64,000 nucleotides of DNA from assembly GCF_009729205.1 (NCBI RefSeq), contig NZ_VTHB01000004.1, forward strand, positions 248,001 to 312,000. The letters are read 5' to 3'. Below the pieces are notes generated by a model. The model was not told the DNA's origin, searched no databases, and was given only the letters and a program-made list of their open reading frames with translations. The first letter of the stretch is position 1, and the number at the start of each line of letters is the position of its first letter. Below, piece by piece: positions 50,708 through 59,195 of the stretch. Position numbers and translations under genes: made by a program. The stretch comes from Mycobacteroides sp. CBMA 271. Lineage in GTDB: Bacteria; Actinomycetota; Actinomycetes; Mycobacteriales; Mycobacteriaceae.

Positions 50708-52522
50708 TCAGCAGGCGGCTCGCGGCGCAGCGGGACGCGGGAATGGTTTGATCAGCTCGGCCATTCCCCAATCGTCCGGGTGCGCGGCGCTCGCCATCCT
50801 GGCGCTGCGTGCTGTCGCTGCCCAGTCACGCAGCGGCCCCGAGCATCCCGTCGCCTCGGCGTACCCATTCGTCGAGGACACGAGGCGTACTCCGGGTTCG
50901 GCCAGCCAGCGGGTGAGCAGTCCCGTCTCCTCGGGGGCGGCTCCACCGAACGGTTCGGGGGTCGGCAGCACCACCTGGGCCCCCGCGGAGGCAACGTCCA
51001 CCACGGGCAGCGGGGGGACGCCGCGTCGGGCCACCGCCGCCCCGGCCAACTGTCCGTGGCGGACCACGGCGATCTGCCAGCCGCCGTCACCGTCGGGGCG
51101 TGCGGCGATCAGCTCTTCGAGGCGCGCGAGGGCATGCAGGCGGTGCTGGCGGGCGAGCGCCGCGACGAGGGCGGCCGTCGCATCGCGCTGCCGTGCGGCG
51201 GTCTCGTAACGCCGCAGATCGGCCAGCTCGGTCACCCTGTCGCACATGGCATGCAGCGGCTGCGCGTGGGAGCCGGCGAGAACCGCGAGGGCCGGGGCGA
51301 GGGCGTCCCGGTACCCGGCCGCGTCCACCCCCACCTCGGCGGGACAGCGGGAAGCCGTGTCATGTGGGTAGGCCTGTCCGTCGCAGGCCGCGCCATGCCG
51401 CCCGGTGGCCCCGATACGCGTCGTGCAGGTGCGCACGCCGGCGAACCGGGCCAGTGCCAGTGCAGCGTTTGACGCATCGCCGCGCGCCCGAAAGGGGCCC
51501 AAGAACGCTCGTCCCTGCGTCGCGCGGACAACGGCGAACCGGGGAAACGACTCCTCGGTGAGCACCACCCACCACCAGCGATGCGGGAAGCGGGATTTCC
51601 TGTTGTATGGCGGTGCGTGCGCGCCCAACAGCCGCAGCTCGCGCACCGCGGCCTCCAGAGGGTGCGCGCAGGTCACGTGATCCACCGCGGTGGCGAGGGT
51701 GACCATCTCGCGCATCCGGCCGCGCGGGTCCGCACCGGTGAAGTACTGCTGCACCCGCCGGTGCAGGTTGACCGCGGTGCCCACGTACAACACCTCGCCT
51801 GTCGGCCCACGAAACAGGTAAACTCCTGGGGCGTAAGGCATTCCGTCGGCTAGCGAGCGCTTGCTGCGTAAGGCGTTGGGCACCTGGGTGCGGTACCGTC
51901 GCAGCTCATTCATGGTGTCGGCGCCCTGGTTGCCCACCCGGCCAATCAGCGCGTGCAGCACGTCGACAGTGGCTCGGGCATCGTCGAGCGCTCGGTGATT
52001 GGGCGTGGTGGATGCGCCGAGCAGCTGCGCCAGGGCCCCCAGGTTGACCCTCGGGGCTTCGTCGCGTGTGAGCACCCGGCGTGCCAGCCGGACCGTGCAC
52101 AGCACGGTGGGCTGGGGCCAATCGATTCCACACTGGCGTGCGGCGGCCTTGAGGAACCCGATATCGAAGCCCGCGTTGTGGGCCACCAGCACGGCGCCGC
52201 GGGCGAATTCCAGAAAGGTGGGCAGTACCTGCTCGATCGGTGGTGCATCGACCAGCATCGCCGAGGTGATGCCGGTGAGGCGGACGATCTGCGGCGGCAA
52301 CGATCGTTTGGGATCGACCAGCGTCGCCAGCTCGCCGAGTACCTCGCCGCCGCGCACTTTGATCGCGCCAATCTCGGTGATCGCGTCGTTCTCGGCGCTA
52401 CCGCCGGTGGTTTCCAAGTCCACCACCACAAAGGTGGTGTCGCGCAGTGCTTGTGCAGACGACATCTCGTCCAAAGTCAACTGCGATGAGGCGCCTGCGC
52501 GAAGAGCATCCGGTCGCGTCAT
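50708..52522 (-). CDS. DEDD exonuclease / GIY-YIG (UvrC-like) nuclease fusion
   Basis: The 604-residue protein (Rv2191-type) joins a DnaQ-like 3'-5' exonuclease (about 30-195: [35 protein letters not shown]) to a GIY-YIG endonuclease domain (about 230-310: [27 protein letters not shown]) and a C-terminal region like UvrC/Cho but without a helix-hairpin-helix end. All DEDD residues are visible. It probably acts in DNA repair or processing. It lies 128 bases upstream of the haemophore-like gene on the same strand. Confidence 0.88.
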   Translation of the reverse strand: MTRPDALRAGASSQLTLDEMSSAQALRDTTFVVVDLETTGGSAENDAITEIGAIKVRGGEVLGELATLVDPKRSLPPQIVRLTGITSAMLVDAPPIEQVLPTFLEFARGAVLVAHNAGFDIGFLKAAARQCGIDWPQPTVLCTVRLARRVLTRDEAPRVNLGALAQLLGASTTPNHRALDDARATVDVLHALIGRVGNQGADTMNELRRYRTQVPNALRSKRSLADGMPYAPGVYLFRGPTGEVLYVGTAVNLHRRVQQYFTGADPRGRMREMVTLATAVDHVTCAHPLEAAVRELRLLGAHAPPYNRKSRFPHRWWWVVLTEESFPRFAVVRATQGRAFLGPFRARGDASNAALALARFAGVRTCTTRIGATGRHGAACDGQAYPHDTASRCPAEVGVDAAGYRDALAPALAVLAGSHAQPLHAMCDRVTELADLRRYETAARQRDATAALVAALARQHRLHALARLEELIAARPDGDGGWQIAVVRHGQLAGAAVARRGVPPLPVVDVASAGAQVVLPTPEPFGGAAPEETGLLTRWLAEPGVRLVSSTNGYAEATGCSGPLRDWAATARSARMASAAHPDDWGMAELIKPFPRPAAPRAAC

Positions 52523-52558
52523 GACGTGACCGTAATTCCCGGGACCGACATATCGGGC

Positions 52559-53320
52559 TCACGCTGGGCTCGTTTCGGGGGTACAGATCAGCGCGAGTGC
52601 GTCGTTGATGGTGGCGACGCCGCCGTCGCCGATCTTCTCCGCAAGCCTGACCCGCAGCTCGCTGCGCCTGGACGCATCAAGGGTCAGGTGATTGGAGTAC
52701 GTGAAGACCATGTCGAGGTACGCCTGCGTGGAGAAATTTGGGTGCTCCAGGAAATGCAGGCGTTGCACGCGATAGCCGGATTTCTCGATGGTTGGGGAGA
52801 CTGTGTCCTCGGTGTCGATGGAGGGCCGCCTGGCGGTGTCCATGAATGCTGCGTAGACGGTATCCAGGTCGTCCTGTGTCGGGGCAGTGGGCACGATGCG
52901 GTTCCACACCAGGGCGAGCCGGCCACCGGGACGCAGCATCGTCGCCACCTTGTGTAGCGCTGCGATGGGTTCTACCCAGTGGAAGGACTGCGCGAACAGC
53001 ACCAGGTCGAAGGTTCGGCCCTCGGGCTCCCACTGCTCGAAGGCGGCCACCTCGACGTCGATGCCCTTCCCGGCCCCTATACGCGCCATCCGCGCATCCG
53101 GCTCGACGGCGAGCACCTCGGCGCCGGCCGCGATGAGCTGCGCCGCCGCGATCCCGGTACCGGCTCCGACGTCAAGGGCGCGTGTCCGCCCGCGCGCCAC
53201 GAGCTCGTCGATGAGCGACTGCGGATAGCGGGGACGGTGACGGTCGTAGGCGTCGGCGGAGTCGCCAAACGATTCGGCCCGGCGGCGGTCGCTGTGTGCC
53301 GGTGGTGGCTGTTCCGTCAT
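52559..53320 (-). CDS. Class I SAM-dependent methyltransferase
   Basis: The 253-residue protein has the Rossmann motif I RALDVGAGTGIAAAQLIAAG, motif II EVLAVEPDARM, the acidic DLVLFAQSFHWVEP (motif IV), and motif VI LRPGGRLALVWN. The QSFHW wording is common to UbiE/Tam-type small-molecule methyltransferases. The substrate is not apparent. It lies 36 bases upstream of the nuclease gene on the same strand. Confidence 0.82.
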   Translation of the reverse strand: MTEQPPPAHSDRRRAESFGDSADAYDRHRPRYPQSLIDELVARGRTRALDVGAGTGIAAAQLIAAGAEVLAVEPDARMARIGAGKGIDVEVAAFEQWEPEGRTFDLVLFAQSFHWVEPIAALHKVATMLRPGGRLALVWNRIVPTAPTQDDLDTVYAAFMDTARRPSIDTEDTVSPTIEKSGYRVQRLHFLEHPNFSTQAYLDMVFTYSNHLTLDASRRSELRVRLAEKIGDGGVATINDALALICTPETSPA

Positions 53321-53415
53321 ACCGCCAGGGTGCCAGGAAACGGTTACTTGTCGGTGGTTGCGGTTAGCGTCCGCTCAAACCCAAAGAAAGAACGATTGGT
53401 CGGAAAGGAGAAGCC

Positions 53416-53637
53416 ATGCTCATCGACTGTGACGATTGCGCGATGCGCGGCCCGGGATGCGACGACTGCGTGGTCAGCGTGTTGTTGGGGGTCCCGCAGA
53501 CACTCGGTGACGACGAGCGCGCCGCGCTGGCGGTATTGGCCGAGGCGGGGATGGCGCCCCGGTTGCGGCTGGTGCCGATTCAGCGCGCTCGCGACACGCC
53601 TGTTGTCCCATTGACGCCCGATGCCGGGGTCGCATAG
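53416..53637 (+). CDS. Small Cys-rich protein (CDDC-x8-CDDC)
   Basis: The 73-residue protein begins MLIDCDDCAMRGPGCDDCVV, giving two CxxC knuckles that could bind zinc or an Fe-S cluster, followed by a helix (GDDERAALAVLAEAGM) and a basic strand (RLRLVPIQRAR). AAAGGAG stands eight bases before the ATG. Proteins of this form precede the ripC-type peptidase in other mycobacteria as I recall, and ripC follows here after 181 bases. Function unknown. Confidence 0.7.
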   Translation: MLIDCDDCAMRGPGCDDCVVSVLLGVPQTLGDDERAALAVLAEAGMAPRLRLVPIQRARDTPVVPLTPDAGVA

Positions 53638-53818
53638 GGCACACTCGAAGAAGGTGCATGATGGCCCGCCCCGGGAACGGGGAGGAGAACCGGCGCTTAC
53701 GCGACATTGACGTCGTTTCGCGCTGCGGTGGACAATGCCGATGCCATTTCGTAACCTATCTGAGACCTATCAGCGCCAGAGTTCGCGGCGATCGATGTGC
53801 AGTAAAGGGATGTAGTCA

Positions 53819-54964
53819 GTGAGTGTCGGGCGTCTTCTTCGAGATCACACGGATCGATCGACGCCCTCTCCCTTCCGTCGAACGATGCTTGCGGTAACTA
53901 CTGCCGCGCTGATCGGTGGGGTTTTTGCGGGCGGTCAGGTCGCTTCCGCCGATCCCAACAATGACGCCGTCAAGAAGCTCAACGAGCTATCCCGCCAGGC
54001 CGAGGCAACCTCGGAGGCAGCTAACTCCGCGAAAATCGACCTCGACGCCAAGCTGGCGGCCCAACGTGACGCCGAGAAGGCCGTCCTAGCCGACGAGGCC
54101 GTTGCGAAGGCCGCGCGCATGGCAGTTTCCACCTACCAGGTTGACGTAGACAAGGCTGTGGTGGCCGCGTACATGGGCGGTAATACCAGCGGTTACGGCG
54201 CCGTGCTGACGTCCAACTCCCCGCAGAACCTCATCGACCAATTGTCGGTGCAGCGCACGGTGGGAACCGAGATGCGTAGCCGAATGGACACCTACATGGC
54301 CGCGCGGTCCTCGGCAGATGCGGCCGAGCAGCGGTCCCGTGATGGCGCCGAGCAGGCCCGGGTGGCCGCCGAGCAGGCCAAGAACCTGCGCGCATCGCTG
54401 CAGGCCAAGCAGAGCCAGTTGCAGGTACAGATCGCTGTCGTCAAATCGCAGTACAACACCCTGAGCCCCAGCCAGCGCGCGCAGCTGGCGGTGGCGGCAC
54501 CCGTGCCCCCGCCGCCCGTCGCCGAGCCGGGTCAGGCCGTCGATGCTCCTGAGCCGCTGATGCAGGCCGCCGCTGCCGCACCCGCGCCGGAAGCCGCCAT
54601 CGGTGGCGGTGGGTCCGCCGTCGGCTCGAATGCTGTCGCCGCGGCATTGACGCGCATCGGTGCTCCCTACTCGTGGGGCGGTTCGGGTCCCAACGCCTTT
54701 GACTGCTCCGGCCTGGTCATGTGGGCCTACGGTCAGCAGGGTGTGTCGCTGCCGCACTCGAGCCAGGCCCTGGCGCGTGGTGGGACTCCGGTCTCGCTGG
54801 GCGAGTTACAACCCGGCGACGTCATCAACTTCTACGGTGATGCCTCGCACACCGGCATCTATGTCGGGAACGGTATGATGGTGCACGCCTCCACATACGG
54901 CGTTCCGGTCGCGGTCGTGCCGATCACGTCCTCTGGACCGATCTACAACGCACGCCGCTACTGA
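53819..54964 (+). CDS. ripC: NlpC/P60 peptidoglycan endopeptidase, RipC-like
   Basis: The 381-residue secreted wall hydrolase (Rv2190c-type) has a signal peptide (about 20-42, ending VASA), a coiled-coil region (about 45-215) and an Ala/Pro linker. The C-terminal NlpC/P60 domain has catalytic C296 in NAFDCSGLVMWAYG, H344 in DASHTGIYVG and H356 in MVHASTYG. It cleaves D-Glu-mDAP links; in mycobacteria FtsEX is thought to activate RipC. Start GTG 53819. The leader of 181 bases contains a small CCCCG-GGAA-CGGGG hairpin but no riboswitch I can confirm. Confidence 0.93.
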   Translation: MSVGRLLRDHTDRSTPSPFRRTMLAVTTAALIGGVFAGGQVASADPNNDAVKKLNELSRQAEATSEAANSAKIDLDAKLAAQRDAEKAVLADEAVAKAARMAVSTYQVDVDKAVVAAYMGGNTSGYGAVLTSNSPQNLIDQLSVQRTVGTEMRSRMDTYMAARSSADAAEQRSRDGAEQARVAAEQAKNLRASLQAKQSQLQVQIAVVKSQYNTLSPSQRAQLAVAAPVPPPPVAEPGQAVDAPEPLMQAAAAAPAPEAAIGGGGSAVGSNAVAAALTRIGAPYSWGGSGPNAFDCSGLVMWAYGQQGVSLPHSSQALARGGTPVSLGELQPGDVINFYGDASHTGIYVGNGMMVHASTYGVPVAVVPITSSGPIYNARRY

Positions 54965-55022
54965 GCGTCGACGGCGCTGTCCATTGGGACCGCTGGTAAT
55001 CCAACGCGCTGCGTGAAACCTG

Positions 55023-55325
55023 TTACTTAGGCTGCCAGATGCCGAAGCGGTTGCCGTGCGGATCGTGCAAATGGGCAAACTCGATGTCGCCGTTGTCAAT
55101 TGGCGGATGGGCAACTGTCGCGCCGAGTGCGACAGCGTGGTTGATAGTGGCGAGAATGTCGGGTGTTTGAGCGAAGAAGACCCTTGGCTCCTGGTAGTCG
55201 CCGATCATTGTGTAGCCACCGCCGTCTGGTTGGTTGATCGCCCATTTGAAGAGCTGGCCGTAGAAACTGTCCGCAGCATGCGGGTTGGGCGTGCCGATCT
55301 GGGTGTTGCTGACGGTGTCGTACAT
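55023..55325 (-). CDS. VOC (glyoxalase/bleomycin-resistance) family protein
   Basis: The 100-residue single-module protein is short for the family (about 120), with GTPNPHAADSFYGQLFKWAINQ, the strand GGGYTMIGDYQEPRVFFAQT, and the C-terminal metal-site FAHLHDPHGNRFGIWQP. ATG 55325 is used. Base composition is lower in GC than the flanks, as in the next two genes, suggesting an acquired stretch. It converges on ripC. Confidence 0.75.
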   Translation of the reverse strand: MYDTVSNTQIGTPNPHAADSFYGQLFKWAINQPDGGGYTMIGDYQEPRVFFAQTPDILATINHAVALGATVAHPPIDNGDIEFAHLHDPHGNRFGIWQPK

Positions 55326-55450
55326 GTTGGGTGGCCTTTGCTTGCGGGTGTTGGTTTTCGGACCAGCTTGCAACAGTGTTTCAAATGATGTTGCATTGTA
55401 TCCATGATTACATGGCGCAGCGCCCACCAAGGGGTCGATCAGGGGCGGCG

Positions 55451-55900
55451 ATGACGTCTCACGGTATTGCTGGGTATGCGGCTGGATGTCGTTGCAGCTC
55501 TTGCGGTGTCGCGCAGCGCTACCGCGAGCAGGCGATCGCTGCCGCCGAGACCCGCCGTTGGGCGGCGATCGAAGCTGCCCGTGCGCCAGCCTGGCGGCGA
55601 CAAGAACTTGAGGTGCTGCGGCAAAAACGTGAGGCCGCGAAACGGAAGAAGAGAAAGGAACAGGAGATTGAGCGCCGAGAGCTATATCAAGTTGCTCTCG
55701 ATGCGGGTGATCACCAGTGGCTATGGACGGATGATCTGATTCGCATTCGCCAAACCCACAAGCGTTCTCGTGTGCTGGTCCAGGAGGCTTTGGAGTCGGG
55801 GCAGGCAGAGTTTCTTTGGCGTCAGAGTCAGGAAGCGCTGCAACTTGCCGAGAAGCACCATGACGAACTCAAAGCATTGATTGCCGAGCAAAGTGGTTAG
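55451..55900 (+). CDS. Small basic coiled protein with phage-like HG-x-GY-x2-GCRC-x2-C head
   Basis: The 149-residue protein opens MTSHGIAGYAAGCRCSSCG, a Cys/His cluster of a type common in actinophage and mobile-element proteins. A highly charged helical stretch rich in Arg/Lys/Glu follows (about 35-85, probable coiled coil), then QWLWTDDLIRIRQTHKRSRVLVQEAL. The head may bind zinc. Coordinates start at ATG 55451. It lies in a lower-GC patch and is 10 bases ahead of the protease-fold gene. Function unknown. Confidence 0.6.
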   Translation: MTSHGIAGYAAGCRCSSCGVAQRYREQAIAAAETRRWAAIEAARAPAWRRQELEVLRQKREAAKRKKRKEQEIERRELYQVALDAGDHQWLWTDDLIRIRQTHKRSRVLVQEALESGQAEFLWRQSQEALQLAEKHHDELKALIAEQSG

Positions 55901-55910
55901 GGAGGGTGTG

Positions 55911-56645
55911 ATGGCTGTCAGGCTGGCGATGGCCGCAGCACTAGTCGTATCGACCAGCTGTTTCGGTGCAGCTACTTCTACGCGCGCTACGGCAGAACCG
56001 ACGGCGGAGCCCCTGGTCGCTTACCCTGGCATGGCGATCGTGCGGGGCCATGACCAGTGCACCCTGAGTTTCGTCGATCCGGTCACTCGAACCGGCTTCA
56101 CCGCGGGCCAATGCACGGACGTGGGCTCAGTGGCCGATGTGCGGGGCAACCTGATCGGGGAAGTGGTGCTGATGAGCCGCAACCTATCCACGACCGAGGT
56201 GGGCGCGGTCGCTCGCGATGATTCGGTTACTGATTACGCAGGTATTCAGTTCGGTTCACAGGTCCAGCTTGCCAACACCATGCCCGACGGAACGCGCCTG
56301 CGGATGGCGCAGGGGGCAAACCCAGACCCCGGGCTCGCGGTGTGTTTTATGGGTTCGGTTTCTGGTCAGGTCTGCGGCAAGATCTCGGCTCTCAACGACG
56401 GCTGGTTCACAATCAGCGGCGCCGCCGGACACCCTGGGGATTCCGGTGCACCGGTGTACGTCGTTACTCAGCCGGGTGAGGGATTGCTGGTCGGTATCTA
56501 CTCCGAACGCTGGGGTGACTCGGCGGCAATGTCGTGGCCTGCCATCGCCGCGCAAATACCCTCGCAACTAACGCCGCAGGTGCCGGCGGCAGGCCCGGGA
56601 AATGGTGGGCCAGAACTTCCGTCGCCGGCGACCGCCCCGGCCTAA
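55911..56645 (+). CDS. Secreted chymotrypsin-fold protein, catalytic His apparently replaced
   Basis: The 244-residue exported protein has a signal peptide (about 1-28) and a trypsin/chymotrypsin-like core (Rv1815-type). The nucleophile motif HPGDSGAPVYV with S178 is intact and paired cysteines are present (DQCTLSF/GQC, VCFMGSVSGQVCG). The usual TAGHC motif reads TAGQC (Gln67), so the catalytic His is missing at that site. It may be a non-catalytic binding protein or use another residue. GGAGGG stands five bases before the ATG. A Pro-rich tail ends the protein. Confidence 0.72.
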   Translation: MAVRLAMAAALVVSTSCFGAATSTRATAEPTAEPLVAYPGMAIVRGHDQCTLSFVDPVTRTGFTAGQCTDVGSVADVRGNLIGEVVLMSRNLSTTEVGAVARDDSVTDYAGIQFGSQVQLANTMPDGTRLRMAQGANPDPGLAVCFMGSVSGQVCGKISALNDGWFTISGAAGHPGDSGAPVYVVTQPGEGLLVGIYSERWGDSAAMSWPAIAAQIPSQLTPQVPAAGPGNGGPELPSPATAPA

Positions 56646-56796
56646 CTGCCTCGCCGGCGACCGCGGCTCGGCGACTGTCATCGAGTTCACACCCATCTTG
56701 TCTCTGCATGCACTCGGAATGTGCGGTCATCGGTGAGAAGGTTGAACGATCGAGAAGAGTAACTATCGGCGCGCACGCAGGTCATCGCTCATTGCG

Positions 56797-57969
56797 ATGG
56801 TTTTGCTGATTGTGTGCGGGGGGTGTGAAGCGCAGCCTGCCGCACCGACGAATGACGTGCGCACGTCGATTCGAGCATTGTTGGCGCGGTACTCCGAGGC
56901 GCTACGCAGCGCTGATCCCATGGTTTTGCGGGCGGTGATCGCCCCCGATAAACCCAAGTTCATCGAGGCTCAACTGCGGCTGCAAGAGAATCTTGCGGGT
57001 CTGAAAACCGATACCTTCGAGTACCGTCTTGCGGCCGAAATTCCGGCGAATCCCATTGTACCGCACCAACAATGGCGACTAGATGCCGCGCTTCTTTATG
57101 CGGTCAGCGGGGTGGACAAGGTTGCTGTCCGGCGCCCGGTCGCTGTTGCTGTGGTGCATGACCAAGGTGACTGGCGGCTATTCGATGCCAGCGCGATCGC
57201 CGTGCCCTGGCAATTCGCTCCGGCGGTGGAGACGCGCACTAGGGTGCAAGACCGCGAGGTGGTGGTGCTCGGGCATCCCGGCTCGCCGGTGGTGCCACGG
57301 CTGACCGGCGAGGTAGACGGGGCGCTGGGGTCGCTGTCGCAGTTCTGGGGTGCGCAGTGGCGTGCGGGAGTACTGCTCATCGCGGCCGGATCCGATGCCG
57401 AATTCGCCGCACTTGTCGGCGGTGAGCACACCGAGGGGATAGCCGCCGCGGCCGTCGCCGACCGTGTCGACAGCGGAGTTGTGGTGGGGCAGCGCGTGAT
57501 CTTCGCGCCCGGCGCGGCGGCGCTCCCGCCCGACCAGTTCCGCGTGGTGCTGCGTCACGAGCTCTTTCATGCGGCCGCCCGCGCGCTTACCGGTGACCGT
57601 GCTCCGCTGTGGCTGGTGGAGGGAGTGGCTGACTATAACGGGCGCCGCGGCAGCGATACTCCATTCCGGAATGCGGCGCCCACATTAGCGAAAGCCCTTG
57701 CCGTGGGGCGAGTCCCGGATCATCTGCCCACCGATGCGGAACTCGATACTCCCGGCGAGCATCGCACGCAGGCGTATGAGGAGGCCTGGTCGGTGGCGCA
57801 GTATGTGGCCGAGGCATTCGGCGAGCACGCGCTGGTGGAGCTGTACCGGTATGGCGCCGAATTGGCGCCGGACCCCCAGCCCGCGGCGATCCAGCGGGCC
57901 TTGGGCGTGGACGAGGCGACGCTGGTGCGCCAGTGGCAGAGCTGGCTCGGCTCGCGCCCACTGCGGTAG
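56797..57969 (+). CDS. Lipoprotein with HExxH metallopeptidase (gluzincin-like) domain
   Basis: The 390-residue protein has a short N-terminal lipobox-like signal (VLLIVCGGC), an NTF2-like helical/strand region (about 20-150) and a C-terminal peptidase-MA-type domain. The zinc motif is HELFH (254-258), with the downstream Glu in WLVEGVADY (E275) as likely third ligand, and a YEEAWSVAQYVAEAFG helix. This predicts an envelope-anchored zinc protease. The start may be slightly upstream. pimB follows after 20 bases on the same strand. Confidence 0.75.
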   Translation: MVLLIVCGGCEAQPAAPTNDVRTSIRALLARYSEALRSADPMVLRAVIAPDKPKFIEAQLRLQENLAGLKTDTFEYRLAAEIPANPIVPHQQWRLDAALLYAVSGVDKVAVRRPVAVAVVHDQGDWRLFDASAIAVPWQFAPAVETRTRVQDREVVVLGHPGSPVVPRLTGEVDGALGSLSQFWGAQWRAGVLLIAAGSDAEFAALVGGEHTEGIAAAAVADRVDSGVVVGQRVIFAPGAAALPPDQFRVVLRHELFHAAARALTGDRAPLWLVEGVADYNGRRGSDTPFRNAAPTLAKALAVGRVPDHLPTDAELDTPGEHRTQAYEEAWSVAQYVAEAFGEHALVELYRYGAELAPDPQPAAIQRALGVDEATLVRQWQSWLGSRPLR

Positions 57970-57989
57970 GCCCAGTACGGTTTATCACT

Positions 57990-59147
57990 GTGACATTCCA
58001 CATTGGTGGCCAGCGGCAGCGGATTCTGTTGGTCACCAACGATTTTCCCCCCAGGCCCGGGGGCATTCAAACGTACCTGCAGGAGCTGGTGACCCGCTTG
58101 GCAGGATCGCACGAGGTCACCGTCTATGCACCGCGGTGGAAGGGGTGTGAGCGCTACGACGCCGCCGCCGACTATCAGGTGGTGCGTCACCCGACCTCGC
58201 TGATGCTTCCGGGGCCCGGTGTCCGCCAGCGCATGGTGGATCTCATCAGGTCGCAGCGTTCCGATGTGGTGTGGTTCGGCGCGGCCGCGCCGCTGGCGCT
58301 GTTGTCCTCGGCGGCGAAGGCGGCCGGAGCCGCCGTGACGGCTGCCAGTACGCATGGGCACGAGGTGGGCTGGTCGATGCTTCCGGTGGCGCGGTCTGCG
58401 CTGCGACAGATCGGGGAGAGCGCCGACGTGATCACCTACGTCAGCCGCTACACCCGGGGACGCTTCGCCTCGGCCTTTGGTCCGCACGCCGCATTGGAGC
58501 ACCTGCCGTCCGGTGTCGACACCGAACGGTTCCGGCCCGACCCGGCGGCACGCGAGGAACTGCGGCGCCGTTACGGGCTCGGCGACCGGCCGACCATTGT
58601 GTGCGTCTCCCGTCTCGTACCCCGCAAGGGCCAAGACATGCTTATCGAGGCGCTGCCGACGATCCGGGAACGGGTGGACGGCGCGGCGCTGGTGATCGTG
58701 GGCGGGGGTCCGTACGCGGAGCCGTTGCGCGCGTTGGCTAATCGGGTCGGTGTCGAGGAAAACGTGGTCTTCACCGGCGGCGTGCCGTGGGAGGAGCTGC
58801 CCGCACATCACGCGATGGGCGATGTGTTCGCGATGCCGTGTCGTACCCGCGGAGCGGGACTCGATGTCGAGGGTCTGGGGATTGTGTTTCTGGAGGCGTC
58901 GGCCTGCGGTATTCCGGTGGTGGCCGGAAATTCCGGGGGCGCACCGGAAACCGTGCGCGATGGCGAGACGGGCCTCGTCGTCGACGGCAGGTCGGTCCCG
59001 GAGATCACCGACGCGATTGTCCAGATCCTGAACGATCCGGCGCGTGCCGCGATGATGGGGGCTGCCGGGCGCGCGTGGGTGACCGATCATTGGCGATGGG
59101 ACCACCACGCCGCCCGATTCTCCGAACTTGTCAGCGGCCCAGAATGA
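57990..59147 (+). CDS. pimB: GDP-mannose-dependent PIM mannosyltransferase (GT4)
   Basis: The Rv2188c-type enzyme adds the second mannose to phosphatidylinositol monomannoside on the cytoplasmic face. The 385-residue protein is GT-B fold: RILLVTNDFPPRPGGIQTYL (acceptor side), THGHEVGW, GVDTERFRPD, CVSRLVPRKGQDML (donor phosphate site), and the E-x7-E motif in GLGIVFLEASACGIPVV. GTG 57990 is chosen to match the family start. It converges on fadD15. Confidence 0.93.
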   Translation: MTFHIGGQRQRILLVTNDFPPRPGGIQTYLQELVTRLAGSHEVTVYAPRWKGCERYDAAADYQVVRHPTSLMLPGPGVRQRMVDLIRSQRSDVVWFGAAAPLALLSSAAKAAGAAVTAASTHGHEVGWSMLPVARSALRQIGESADVITYVSRYTRGRFASAFGPHAALEHLPSGVDTERFRPDPAAREELRRRYGLGDRPTIVCVSRLVPRKGQDMLIEALPTIRERVDGAALVIVGGGPYAEPLRALANRVGVEENVVFTGGVPWEELPAHHAMGDVFAMPCRTRGAGLDVEGLGIVFLEASACGIPVVAGNSGGAPETVRDGETGLVVDGRSVPEITDAIVQILNDPARAAMMGAAGRAWVTDHWRWDHHAARFSELVSGPE

Positions 59148-59195
59148 TCAGTCCTGCCTGATCGGCTTCGTTTGCGGCCTTTCGACTGATACCGA

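Noticed and set aside
53660..53790. Possible c-di-AMP (ydaO-type) riboswitch upstream of ripC
   Set aside because: A CCCCG-GGAA-CGGGG hairpin and a GGGGAGGAG run are present, but the conserved GGGGTGAAT and CAGCTAACC-type elements were not found.
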